From assembly GCA_018065665.1 (NCBI GenBank), contig JAGHSV010000023.1, forward strand, positions 1 through 42,624: a stretch of 42,624 bases of DNA, in the 5' to 3' direction. The notes below the pieces were generated by a model. It saw only the letters and a list, made by a program, of their open reading frames with translations, ran no database searches and had not been told where the DNA came from. Position 1 is the stretch's first letter. Each line of letters starts with the position of its first letter. This DNA comes from Candidatus Sodaliphilus aphodohippi (GTDB lineage Bacteria > Bacteroidota > Bacteroidia > Bacteroidales > Muribaculaceae). Of the stretch, positions 8,519 to 18,340 are shown in pieces. The position numbers were made by a program, and so were the translations under genes.

Positions 8519-10255
8519 TTATTTCAGTTTGAGGTACTCGGCTACGCGCTCCATCCAAGTGTAGCTACCGGTTCCGGGCGATGCCTCGGCCTGGAAGCAG
8601 TGAGGTCTCAGACACAGGGTGTGCAACTCGCTCTGGATGCCCATGCTGCGCATTTTTTCCCAAACTTTTACCGAGCCCATCGAGGCATATCCGTCGGCAT
8701 CGCCGTGGATAAAGAGCATCGGGGCAGTTTTTAGGTCAAAACTGAACTCAGGCGCTATGACATTGCTGTCTTCGTTGCCGCCCTGGGTGTTGTGGCCGTC
8801 AAGGCCGTCGGTCAGCACATAAGCGGGATAGATGCCGATGCCCCACTGTACGTTGCACGGCAGTTTGTCGATATCGTCAATATAATTATAGGAGCGGTGC
8901 ATTGATGAAGTAACGCCCATCAGAGTGAGGTGACCTCCGGCCGACGAGCCCATGATGCCGATGCTGTCGGGGTTGAGACCTCGTTGGGCAGCCTCGCTGC
9001 GCACGACACGGATTGCACGCTGCAGGTCCTGCCAGGCATTGGTGTGTTTTGCCAGACCGCTCTCGGGTTTGGGCCTCGGACTGCGGTAACGCATGGTGAC
9101 CACGGTGATACCCAGTTCGTTGAGATATCGGCGAATTGGAGTGACCTCAAAGCTCTCAGGACTGTTGCCATTATAGGCACCGCCCGAGTACATTATCTGG
9201 ATTTTGTTGGTCTTCAGCACCTTGGGCATGTGCCACTCGATGTATGGAGTTCCCTGGTCGGGGTCAACACACGGCATCTTGCCTTCGGGCCAGATGTCTT
9301 CTTTGACATAGCTGGCGCGTGCGTCGTCGCTGGGATAGCGTTCCTCGACATCAACCTCGGGTTGGAGTTCGCCCAGGAATCCCATCTGGCGGAGGAACTC
9401 GACTCCGCGGTCAAGACCCAGCGCGCGATGCCCCTCGTTGGCATAGAGGTGCAACTCGGCAGGGATGTGCATGCGTCTCAACTGTCGGTAAACCAGTGTC
9501 GAGCCGTTGGGCGAGAAGGGGTCGCGACCGCCGTGGTGCATGCTGATGGGGCATGTTTTGCTGTCGAACTTGAATACACTCGACAGTTTCACGTCAACGC
9601 CGTATCCCTGACGGGACGATGCAGTACCGGTATCGCTATCGGTGGTTATGTATGCCGGTGAATTGAGAATTGCCCAATTGATATGGCAAGGCACGGTGTC
9701 GAGTGCATCGACGGGTTTGTAGGCAGGAGTCTGTGAACTTGTTGCCAACAACAGGCTCAGGTGTGAACCTGCCGACATGCCAATCACGCCAATCTTGTCG
9801 GGGTCATATCCGCGTTTCTTTGCCTCGCTGCGCACCATGCGTACGGCACGCTGTCCGTCTTCCCATGCAGTCTGGTATATGGGCAAGCCTTCGGGTCGCG
9901 GTGTGCGGTAAACCAGACTGACACACTGTACGCCCTGGCGTGTGAGTTCCTCGCGCCACTGCTTGATGTTTGCCATGTCGCAAGTCACCTCATATCCACC
10001 ACCCGAGATGAGAATCATACACGAGCCGTTGCGTACCTCGGGCGCCGGAGCGTCAAACCACTCGAGGTAGGGGGTGCGGTGTTTCTTGGGATTGAAGTTG
10101 TCTTGACCTGCCTCGTCGCTCATAGCGGCAATCTGGTGATTCTGAGTGTCGGGCATTTTGCCCTTTGGCCATATTGACTCGCGTTCAAAGGCCTGAGCCG
10201 TGAAACAGCACAGCAGGGCAAGGATAATAAAGAGATTAGAGCATTTTTTATTCAT
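8519..10255 (-). CDS. Tandem-domain alpha/beta hydrolase (esterase-like, possible acetylxylan esterase)
   Basis: Signal peptide and two related halves, each with a WPxGKMP start and GxSAGxHL nucleophile elbow (GMSAGSHL, GSSAGGHL). Confidence 0.8.
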   Translation of the reverse strand: MNKKCSNLFIILALLCCFTAQAFERESIWPKGKMPDTQNHQIAAMSDEAGQDNFNPKKHRTPYLEWFDAPAPEVRNGSCMILISGGGYEVTCDMANIKQWREELTRQGVQCVSLVYRTPRPEGLPIYQTAWEDGQRAVRMVRSEAKKRGYDPDKIGVIGMSAGSHLSLLLATSSQTPAYKPVDALDTVPCHINWAILNSPAYITTDSDTGTASSRQGYGVDVKLSSVFKFDSKTCPISMHHGGRDPFSPNGSTLVYRQLRRMHIPAELHLYANEGHRALGLDRGVEFLRQMGFLGELQPEVDVEERYPSDDARASYVKEDIWPEGKMPCVDPDQGTPYIEWHMPKVLKTNKIQIMYSGGAYNGNSPESFEVTPIRRYLNELGITVVTMRYRSPRPKPESGLAKHTNAWQDLQRAIRVVRSEAAQRGLNPDSIGIMGSSAGGHLTLMGVTSSMHRSYNYIDDIDKLPCNVQWGIGIYPAYVLTDGLDGHNTQGGNEDSNVIAPEFSFDLKTAPMLFIHGDADGYASMGSVKVWEKMRSMGIQSELHTLCLRPHCFQAEASPGTGSYTWMERVAEYLKLK

Positions 10256-10283
10256 AATTATGCGTTATTTGTTATTAATTCCA

Positions 10284-10314
10284 CAAAGTTACACATTTTA
10301 TAGCATAGTGACAA
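10284..10314 (-). promoter_or_regulatory. Bacteroidetes-type promoter (TTGTCA-N17-TAACTTTG)
   Basis: Consensus match with 17-bp spacing upstream of the esterase gene. Confidence 0.6.
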
Positions 10315-10326
10315 GAAAACCGGCAG

Positions 10327-12735
10327 TTACCTGATTACAATGTTGTGGCGAGCCGAGGCAGACGGCAGGTCAACTGTGAAACGCAGCACACCGGCAGCAG
10401 AGTCATAATGCATTTCCCTTACCTTCAGTGTCTCGCTGGTCACACTGCTGACAGCACCGGTGCACATCGGTATGCAGAAATTCAGCACACGCGAGAGCGG
10501 ACGGCCATCGTACTCTGCCTTGCAGCTGGTGTCGATGGTGATGGTGTGGCTGTCACCCGCCGTCACGCCCGAGAAGGTGATAAGTTCATAACGGTCACCC
10601 ACTCTGGCCGAGGTCTTGTCGTCGTCATAGAGGGTGAAATCCCACGCCTTGTCACGTGCCATAGGATAATAAACCGTCAGTGCCGAGTGGTCAATGTCAT
10701 CGGTAGAGGTGTATTCACGCTGAGTATAAAGCGGGGTGAACGTGCCGCGACGCACGAAATATGGCAAACGCATGTCGGCCGACTCAAAGTCGATGGCAGT
10801 GCCACTGGTGTATGCCTTGCCGTTGACGGGGTCTATCCATTCGCCCGAGGGGAAAACGACCCGGCGGCCCGTCGCACCCTCGTCCATCACTGGCGCCACA
10901 AGGATATTGGGGCCAAACAGGTACTCGTCATTTATACTGTTAACTTCCTCGGTCTCGGTCGTATAGAAGCCCAATGGTGTTGTAATTGGCGTACCCTCGA
11001 CACTATTGCGCCATGCTGCCGAATAGTTGTAAGGCAACATACGGTACCTGAGGTTCATGAGGTCTTTCAGGCGTTCACGGTACTCACCGTACTCGGGCTG
11101 GTAGGGCTCGGGCAGATAATGGCCATGGGTGCGCAGCACCGGCGTGAATACGCCCATTTGAAACCAGCGCAGGTACAGGTTGGGGTTGATAATATGACCA
11201 CCGTTGCGCAGGTTGGCAACAAAACCGCCGATGTCGCTGCTCAGGTATCCCAACCCCGACATGCCGCCGTTGATGAGCGCCGGAACCTGACTCCGCATCC
11301 CGCTCCAAGAGCGGGCAATGTCGCCCGTCCACGGGAAAGTGGCATAGCGTTGCATGCCACTGGTGCCCGAACGGGGCAGGAAGAACGGACGCCGGTCGGG
11401 GTAATGCTGTTTCCATTTGTTCCACAAACCCGCAATCCATGTCTGACCGAACTCGTTGTGGGCCTGCATGGTAGTGGAACCGTCGGCATGTATCACGCTG
11501 TCGCCAATCATCTCGGGCTCGCCCAGGTCGAGCCACCAGCCGTCAACGCCCTCATCGGTGCGGGCACGATAGAAGTTCCACATCCAGTCCATAGCCTGCG
11601 GGGTCATAAAGTCGATGATACCCACCTTATTTTCACTTACCCATCCCATATCGGGGCAATCGGGGTCTGCAAGTAGCCCGAGGTCAAGAAGTGGACGGTA
11701 GTTGGTTGTCTCCTCGGCAAAATACGGCTCGGTGATGACGACGGTATGCACACCCTGATGACGCAGACTGTCCATCATACGTTTAGCATCGGGCCACATG
11801 GGTTTGTACCAGTCCAGGTTTCCCATACCGCTGGTTTTATCGCCTTCCCAGTAGAGGTCAAGAACAATGCCGCTGACGGGCATACCTATATCCCTGAGCG
11901 AAGCGATAACGCCCAAGGTCTCGTCCTGACTGCGGTAACCGTAGCGGCACGTGATATAACCCATAGCCCAATAAGGCGGCAGTTCGTGCATGCCCGTGAG
12001 CATGCCGTAGGTCTTCATCACACCCGCCTGGGTGCCGTCGCTGCTGCCTACATAGACATAACTGATTGGCGTCGGCGACTGGCTCACGTAACTGATGCCA
12101 TCGGATGCCGAGAGGTTGATGCGACTGTCAATATAGTGGTCTTCAAAGAGAATACCGTAGCCGTTGGTCGAAACGATAAAGGGAACACAAATATTGTTGG
12201 GCCCGTCAAGGCGCTGGTCCCAGTTGTAGTTCTGGGTGTTTTCCATTGTCAGCGTACGTCCCTTCAGATTGCCGTACCGTCCGTTGTAACCTCCGCCATA
12301 AAAGGCGGCATCGGCCTGCGGTTCAAAACTGATTGTCTTGGTTGCCAGTGTGTTGTCAATGCCGTCCTTCTCACTGACGCGCTTGACACCGTTGTCATAG
12401 AAACTCAGCAGTGACGTGGTTTTGTTAACGTGCACTGCCGATGCTGCCGCAGTCAGGACATACTCGTCGGGGCTCTCGGTCAGCGTCACGGCCACAGTGC
12501 CGCGATACTGCCCGGTCAGCGTTATCGAGGGGCGCTCGTCGGCAAGTTTCATGCCGTCGGGCAGGCTGCTGACTTTCCAGCCGTTGGCAGCATAAGACTG
12601 AATGACAAGTGTGCCGCTGTCACAGGTGACTGTGGCTACGGGACCGTCGGCCACACAGTTATATGCCTTACCCATGCGGGCCAAGGCTGTCGATGCCGTC
12701 AACATCAGGAATGCCAGTAGAATCTGTTTCTTCAT
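10327..12735 (-). CDS. GH31 family glycosidase (alpha-xylosidase or alpha-glucosidase)
   Basis: Signal peptide; GH31 motifs VDGWWLDLGEPE, WTGDIARSW and YLSSDIGGF. Confidence 0.9.
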   Translation of the reverse strand: MKKQILLAFLMLTASTALARMGKAYNCVADGPVATVTCDSGTLVIQSYAANGWKVSSLPDGMKLADERPSITLTGQYRGTVAVTLTESPDEYVLTAAASAVHVNKTTSLLSFYDNGVKRVSEKDGIDNTLATKTISFEPQADAAFYGGGYNGRYGNLKGRTLTMENTQNYNWDQRLDGPNNICVPFIVSTNGYGILFEDHYIDSRINLSASDGISYVSQSPTPISYVYVGSSDGTQAGVMKTYGMLTGMHELPPYWAMGYITCRYGYRSQDETLGVIASLRDIGMPVSGIVLDLYWEGDKTSGMGNLDWYKPMWPDAKRMMDSLRHQGVHTVVITEPYFAEETTNYRPLLDLGLLADPDCPDMGWVSENKVGIIDFMTPQAMDWMWNFYRARTDEGVDGWWLDLGEPEMIGDSVIHADGSTTMQAHNEFGQTWIAGLWNKWKQHYPDRRPFFLPRSGTSGMQRYATFPWTGDIARSWSGMRSQVPALINGGMSGLGYLSSDIGGFVANLRNGGHIINPNLYLRWFQMGVFTPVLRTHGHYLPEPYQPEYGEYRERLKDLMNLRYRMLPYNYSAAWRNSVEGTPITTPLGFYTTETEEVNSINDEYLFGPNILVAPVMDEGATGRRVVFPSGEWIDPVNGKAYTSGTAIDFESADMRLPYFVRRGTFTPLYTQREYTSTDDIDHSALTVYYPMARDKAWDFTLYDDDKTSARVGDRYELITFSGVTAGDSHTITIDTSCKAEYDGRPLSRVLNFCIPMCTGAVSSVTSETLKVREMHYDSAAGVLRFTVDLPSASARHNIVIR

Positions 12736-12836
12736 TTTTTTATATCTTTTTCATCGCCACAATATCGTGGCGTGGTACAAAGTTAGTAAAAATACCCAAT
12801 ACAACAAAAAAACGGCAACCTGCATGGCTGCTGTTG

Positions 12837-12867
12837 TTGCATAATTGCGAAATGTGTTGTACCTTTG
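12837..12867 (+). promoter_or_regulatory. Bacteroidetes-type promoter (TTGCAT-N17-TACCTTTG)
   Basis: Consensus match with 17-bp spacing, 28 bp upstream of the ridA start. Confidence 0.7.
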
Positions 12868-12895
12868 TTGGTAGAATTTTAAAAATTACTTTGAC

Positions 12896-13279
12896 ATGAA
12901 AAAATCACTTAACACCGCAGCGGCTCCCGCTGCTATCGGACCTTACAGCCAGGGCATCAAGGCCGTCGGCACCAGTTACTATCTGTCTGGGCAACTGCCC
13001 ATAGACCCCGCCACCGGAGCGTTTCCCGAGGGTGGCATAAAGGAACAGACACGTCAGTCGCTCCTTAACGCACAGGCTATACTCAAAAGCGAGGGTCTCG
13101 ACCTGAACAATGTGGTCAAGACAACCGTTCTCCTGAGCGACATTGCCGACTTCGGTCCCATGAACGAGGTGTATGCCCAGTTCTTTGAACAGCCGTTCCC
13201 GGCACGTTCGGCATTTGCGGTTCGCGACCTGCCCAAGGGGGCTCTGGTAGAGATTGAAATGATTGCTGTTGGTGAATAA
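12896..13279 (+). CDS. ridA: RidA family enamine/imine deaminase
   Basis: AAAPAAIGPYSQGIKAVGTSYYLSGQLPIDPATG and ARSAFAVRDLPKGALVEIE. Confidence 0.95.
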   Translation: MKKSLNTAAAPAAIGPYSQGIKAVGTSYYLSGQLPIDPATGAFPEGGIKEQTRQSLLNAQAILKSEGLDLNNVVKTTVLLSDIADFGPMNEVYAQFFEQPFPARSAFAVRDLPKGALVEIEMIAVGE

Positions 13280-13292
13280 AAAAACTTTAGTC

Positions 13293-14504
13293 ATGAAAAA
13301 ATCATTGTTAATGATGGCATTTGCCATAATGGCTTGTTCGTGTTTTGCAATCAACTCGGGCGACCGGGTGCTTCGCAGCAAGGATAACCCCAACAACTTT
13401 GCCGAGTACCACTTCAGGATAGACTATATCGACTATCAGCGCATCAAGGACCCGGGTGATGTCGGCAATTTCATTGCCAAGGATATACTCCATGGCACTG
13501 GCGGACCACTCATCATGGTGGCAAACAACTATGTGTTCAAGATGCTTCCCGGCGAGTGGGAACCCGTCGGCAACATGGCAACCGAGCAGGTGCAGTCGCT
13601 TCGCGAAAAGAAAGGCGACTCCGATACCATGTACCCCAATGTCGGACTTGGTATCACTGTGTCGCCAATTGCCGGAAATGACAACTTTTCACAGATTGAG
13701 GTGGCAAAGTTCATTGATATGGATAACGGACTTGCCGCCGGCGAGAGTATGACTCTGGACACCTACTATTTTGACTGCAAGCGAAAAACAGCCGTCAAGC
13801 TGGCCGATATTTTCACTCCCGAGTCAAATGGCAAACTGCTGGACATGATCAAGGCCCGCGCACTCTCCTACGGCGATGAAAAGGGCATCATGGACGACTT
13901 GGTCAACGAATTGACACAGGTTCCCGAGCGTTTTGAGTTTGATGAACTTATGTTTGCTTTCCGTTTCGGGAAATACGAGATTGCCGCCGGAAATGTAGGC
14001 GAGGCCACTGTTGATTTCCCCATTGCCGACCTGCTCCCCTATCTCACCCCGTTAGGCCGTAAACTGATGGCAAAGGACCTTGTCGAGAATCCTGACCCCG
14101 CGATCGCATCACAGGTACAGCAGCGTGCCGGGGATTTCCTTGCCAAATGTCTTGATTACAGCGGCAACAACAACGTCATGGTCTCGGGTGACAACTTCAC
14201 CAAAGATTACAATGCACAATTTGAGTTGTGCAACAAACACGCCCAGCAACTTGACGGCGAAATGAGCTGGTTGAATTTTGACCCGTGGATTGATGCACAG
14301 GACTACCAGGATGTGTCATACAAACTTGGCAGGACTTTGGTGCGGAATGCCAATATGGCCATGACCGAGGTCGAAATCACAAATATGGGCAACGTGCTGA
14401 CAAAGCATATTCTGTGGAAACGCGAAGGCGGCAAGTGGCTTATCGACAACTTCACGACATCTGCTACAAAGATGCGTATCATGATGAGAGACTTCCTGAA
14501 ATGA
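13293..14504 (+). CDS. Secreted DUF3298-like protein
   Basis: Signal peptide; region resembling the DUF3298/RsiV C-terminal fold (SMTLDTYYFDCKRKTAVKLADIF...); recognised by pattern only. Confidence 0.5.
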   Translation: MKKSLLMMAFAIMACSCFAINSGDRVLRSKDNPNNFAEYHFRIDYIDYQRIKDPGDVGNFIAKDILHGTGGPLIMVANNYVFKMLPGEWEPVGNMATEQVQSLREKKGDSDTMYPNVGLGITVSPIAGNDNFSQIEVAKFIDMDNGLAAGESMTLDTYYFDCKRKTAVKLADIFTPESNGKLLDMIKARALSYGDEKGIMDDLVNELTQVPERFEFDELMFAFRFGKYEIAAGNVGEATVDFPIADLLPYLTPLGRKLMAKDLVENPDPAIASQVQQRAGDFLAKCLDYSGNNNVMVSGDNFTKDYNAQFELCNKHAQQLDGEMSWLNFDPWIDAQDYQDVSYKLGRTLVRNANMAMTEVEITNMGNVLTKHILWKREGGKWLIDNFTTSATKMRIMMRDFLK

Positions 14505-15091
14505 TGAAAAAGATTGTATTTGCAACAAACAATGCCAATAAACTAAGCGAACTGCGTCAGATTGTTGGCGACAGTATCGAGATTCTGTCCCTGGCCGACA
14601 TCGGTTGCCACGACGACATTCCCGAGACCGCAGCAACCCTCGAGGGCAATGCGATAATGAAGGCGCAGTATGTCCACGACAACTACCACTACGACTGCTT
14701 CAGCGACGATACCGGGCTCGAGATTGACGCCCTTGGCGGAGAACCGGGCGTATATTCGGCACGCTACGGCGGTGTGGCACACGACAGCGAGCGCAACATC
14801 GACAAGGTGCTCAGCAAACTGCAAGGCATTACCGACCGTACGGCACGTTTCCGCACCGTCATCGCACTCATCGAGGGAGATAAAGTGACAACCTTTCACG
14901 GCAAGGTTGAGGGCCGTATCCTCACCGAACGCCATGGAACGGGCGGATTTGGATATGACAGCATCTTCTGCCCCGACGAGGGTGACGGCAGCACTTTTGC
15001 CCAGATGACTCACGAGCAGAAAAACGCCATCAGCCATCGCGGACGTGCCACTGCACAGTTAATTAACTATTTAAACAAGAACAAAATATGA
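14501..15091 (+). CDS. rdgB: XTP/dITP diphosphatase (RdgB/HAM1)
   Basis: KKIVFATNNANKLSELRQI, DDTGLEIDALGGEPGVYSARY and GTGGFGYDSIFCP; start at 14501 or 14504. Confidence 0.95.
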   Translation: MMKKIVFATNNANKLSELRQIVGDSIEILSLADIGCHDDIPETAATLEGNAIMKAQYVHDNYHYDCFSDDTGLEIDALGGEPGVYSARYGGVAHDSERNIDKVLSKLQGITDRTARFRTVIALIEGDKVTTFHGKVEGRILTERHGTGGFGYDSIFCPDEGDGSTFAQMTHEQKNAISHRGRATAQLINYLNKNKI

Positions 15092-15453
15092 AACTACTCA
15101 GATTAATCGCCATAACGGCTATCATACTTGTAACCTCAACAGGTATCAAGGCACAGACAACAACGACACCATCGCCCGACACCGTGTCGGTCACTAAGGA
15201 CTGCCCCATCGTGGGCCAGTGGCAGTATGAGGGTGGCGGTGACTATATTTACCACTTCAATGCCGACCGCACCGGCAAGTATGAAATCGGCTCACCCCAA
15301 CCACTGCTGTTCACCTACGAAATCAAAGGCGACAAACTCTATATTCTCTTCAAAGACAACACCGGCCCGACCGAACTGGGATGGCGCATCGAAGGCAACA
15401 AACTCATCATTGTTGACAGTTTTGGAAGCGAAGTTGTTTACATCAAGAAATAG
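15088..15453 (+). CDS. Small secreted lipocalin-like hypothetical protein
   Basis: Signal peptide followed by GQWQYEGGGDYIYHFNADRTGKYEI; overlaps the rdgB stop. Confidence 0.55.
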   Translation: MKLLRLIAITAIILVTSTGIKAQTTTTPSPDTVSVTKDCPIVGQWQYEGGGDYIYHFNADRTGKYEIGSPQPLLFTYEIKGDKLYILFKDNTGPTELGWRIEGNKLIIVDSFGSEVVYIKK

Positions 15454-15556
15454 GGAATTTTTTTGTTTTTTGAAAAAACTCGGACAAAAACTGCACAACA
15501 TTCAAGAAAATGTTGTAACTTTGCCACGCTTTTGAGATTTCGAGATTTCAAACAGC

Positions 15557-15633
15557 GGTCCCATAGCTCAGTTGGTTAGAGCACCTGACTCATAATCAGG
15601 GAGTCCTTGGTTCAAGCCCAAGTGGGACCACCA
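15557..15633 (+). tRNA. tRNA with CAT anticodon (elongator Met or Ile2), CCA encoded
   Basis: GGTCCCA/TGGGACC acceptor stem, CCTGA-CTCATAA-TCAGG anticodon arm, GGTTCAAGCCC T arm. Confidence 0.93.
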
Positions 15634-15642
15634 CACAACAAC

Positions 15643-15678
15643 TGCAGACGCCTATCCCCTAGGCGTCTGCACTTTTTT
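15643..15678 (+). terminator. Rho-independent terminator after the tRNA
   Basis: Perfect 12-bp stem TGCAGACGCCTA/TAGGCGTCTGCA then C and T6. Confidence 0.9.
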
Positions 15679-15736
15679 CATCCCCTCTCCAAAAAAAACA
15701 CCATCTGGCACCCGATCCTCTCCATGAGAAATAATC

Positions 15737-16704
15737 TTGGATGTTTCCCGACTCACACCCTCCTCATGCATTGATTCATCGGATTGCGATAACCCTTCCA
15801 CGAAGGTTAGGCAAAATTCACTTTCTCTTATTTTGAGAAGAGCACCCATTATCCTCACAAGCAGAACTTCGCATGTGATACTATTGGCAGAGAAGTTAAG
15901 AGCTACCATCCCAAATGTTATTACTTTGACAGGTTCTGGTACAACAAAAGATAAGCGAGATGCCATGCAGCGATTACAAACAATCTCACCCTCGGAGCCT
16001 TTAGTAATTGTGGCTACAGGCAAATATGTTGGAGAAGGCTTTGACTATCCTCGTTTGGATACGCTATTTCTCGCATTGCCAATCTCATGGAAAGGGCTCG
16101 TCACTCAGTATGCAGGACGATTGCATCGAGAGAATGACGGGAAAAAGGATGTGCATATCTATGACTATATAGACATCCACGAACCTGTTTGCGACAGCAT
16201 GTACAGAAAACAACTCAAAGGCTATGCTTCTATAGGTTATAAGACCATCACCAAAGGCTCACCAACGCTATTTGACAATGTGAATAACATTGAGTTCTCA
16301 ATAAACGAAGAGCAGATATTCAATGGTATGACATACTTCCGCCATACAAAGCAGATCTTGGAACGGCCAAGCATTCAATCGTACTTTCTTCCCTAAAATT
16401 GTATAATGTAGAGCGGAATAGCCTTACGGAATATTTAATGGAACTGTTAAGTCAAGGCATCGAAGTACTCATCCTTACCCAGACTGCCAACGAACAAACA
16501 GAATACCTGCAAAGAAAAGGATTGTCAGTAAAGATTGTACCAACCTTGTCGCTATGCACAACTATTATAGACAAGACGATAGTTTGGTATGGTGCAATCA
16601 ATGTGCTTGGCTACACTTCTGAAGAAGACAATGTGATAAAAGTCACTGATAACAATCTAGCAAACGAATTGACTAACGCACTACTTTCTATCTGTTCTGC
16701 GTAA
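15737..16704 (+). pseudogene. Decayed superfamily 2 helicase C-terminal domain plus PLD-like tail
   Basis: APIILTSRTSHVILLAEKL, TGKYVGEGFDYPRLDTLFLALP and QYAGRLHR (motif VI) in one frame; DKTIVWYGAINVLGYTSEEDNVIKV in a second frame; no N-terminal ATPase domain present. Confidence 0.65.
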
Positions 16705-16825
16705 ACGTACTCTATAAAATGGGTATAAGTTTGTTACAAAATACGAGAATCTCTGATTTCGTTTTTTTAATGAACAAAACCAACAAAGCCGAAAATAATC
16801 TCACATTTTCTTCGAGGAAGCAAAG

Positions 16826-16939
16826 ATGATTGATAAAACCCTAGTGCATACTTTTGTTACAACATACGGAGTCAAAGACGGCATTCACAAGAGCATTGTC
16901 CACAGCGAGGTTACGATGGAAGATTTATTTGCAGAATAG
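16826..16939 (+). pseudogene. Possible C-terminal relic of an ATP-binding protein (DUF4143-like)
   Basis: Hand translation MIDKTLVHTFVTTYGVKDGIHKSIVHSEVTMEDLFAE*, resembling the tail of AAA/DUF4143 proteins; weak evidence. Confidence 0.35.
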
Positions 16940-17032
16940 ACCTACAGACCAAGCGTCTGGTGCTATTGAGCCCTATTTCTGCGTAAACAATGCGCATACT
17001 TGATTCTGCCGATGGGTAGGTATTATATCATT

Positions 17033-17740
17033 TTATTCTTGCTTTGCAATCAAAGGGAAGGCAGAAAACAACTCAAGTGCAGAGGATGTTTCATCTATGA
17101 GTCTGTTCTTGACAAAGGTCTTCGACTTCATATCGTTCAGAACTTCACCAAGCCCTTGCATCAGCATTTTTGGGCTCGCCCCGCGCACATGCTCGGCACA
17201 CCAAGCTGCATATTCACTAACACTTTTTTCGGTTCTTAGCCTAACTATTTCCTCGTTAATCTCCGTATGATTCTGCAAGAAGAACCATACATCAAAGATG
17301 TCACGTGGAGAGAGACGCTCACCCATAGCGCATAGTTTATGTGCAAACATATCTGGCATCGTCATCACGCGAATGTCTGTACCAACCAACGAGCGCATCT
17401 CATAATGGTTGGGATACTGGCGCACAGAAATCTCTACCTTCAGCATTCGCTCTCCTTTGCCATAGTTCAGCACAAGCACAGGACCATAAAGTTTCTTTGC
17501 TTCATCATCGATTGAGCCAAAACGAGTTAGAATAGCCCGCACCTTATCGTAAACCATGTCGAGCTTATCTTGATCAAGCAGATTGAAATCCAGGTCGGTG
17601 GAGAAACGGTTGAGATTGTGGAAAAACATCAATGAGGTCCCACCTTTAAAAGCCAGTGCGTTGCAGAGGTCCTTGTCCTTGAAAATGAGACTAAGAATCT
17701 GAGCCATATAGAGTTTATGCTTGTTCTTATCCATAATCAC
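17033..17740 (-). CDS. AbiEii-like nucleotidyltransferase toxin
   Basis: AFKGGTSLMFFHNLNRFSTDLDFNLL motif and ERLSPRDIFDVWFFL. Confidence 0.88.
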   Translation of the reverse strand: MIMDKNKHKLYMAQILSLIFKDKDLCNALAFKGGTSLMFFHNLNRFSTDLDFNLLDQDKLDMVYDKVRAILTRFGSIDDEAKKLYGPVLVLNYGKGERMLKVEISVRQYPNHYEMRSLVGTDIRVMTMPDMFAHKLCAMGERLSPRDIFDVWFFLQNHTEINEEIVRLRTEKSVSEYAAWCAEHVRGASPKMLMQGLGEVLNDMKSKTFVKNRLIDETSSALELFSAFPLIAKQE

Positions 17741-18312
17741 TTGAGATTTAGTAGTTCGATAACTCGCTCTGTCAATACCTTTGACTGATAGAGTGGAAGG
17801 AGTTGCTTCACCTTTGCTTTATTGAGTGGGTGCAGATTATCGAAATAACAGTTACCTGCACTCAGATATACCATATCGAGGAAGGCACGTTCTGCAGTAG
17901 CTATCATGATGTTATCATGCTGCTCAATGCCCTCCATCCCGATCCACAGTTCTGGTTTGATGATGCGAAACATGAAAGACTTGTCATCAATCTCCACGAT
18001 TCTGTTCAGATAACTTACACATGTCACGGTATCATCATATTGAAACACAATTCCACTTCGCTGAAGCACATACTCAAGCGAAATGTAAGCAGGACGGAAC
18101 AAACTGCAAGCCATCTCCTTCTCGTCATAGGTAACTTTGGTATAGATACCACGTCGAGGATTTCGTATCTTGCCTTCCTTTACATAATAATGGAGTGATT
18201 GAGTAAGCTTCTGGCTGTTTTTACACTCCGTCATCATTCTTAATGATTGGATGTTGAATACAGATCGTGAACTATTCAGAATCACTTCAAGCACATTCTT
18301 CTGCGAACTCAT
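17737..18312 (-). CDS. AbiEi-like antitoxin / wHTH regulator
   Basis: N-terminal wHTH-like region, ARG-type GIYTKVTYDEKEMACSLFRPAYISLEYVLQ; ATGA overlap with the toxin gene. Confidence 0.82.
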   Translation of the reverse strand: MSSQKNVLEVILNSSRSVFNIQSLRMMTECKNSQKLTQSLHYYVKEGKIRNPRRGIYTKVTYDEKEMACSLFRPAYISLEYVLQRSGIVFQYDDTVTCVSYLNRIVEIDDKSFMFRIIKPELWIGMEGIEQHDNIMIATAERAFLDMVYLSAGNCYFDNLHPLNKAKVKQLLPLYQSKVLTERVIELLNLK

Positions 18313-18340
18313 AATATTAATAATTTCTATTATTGGTTTG

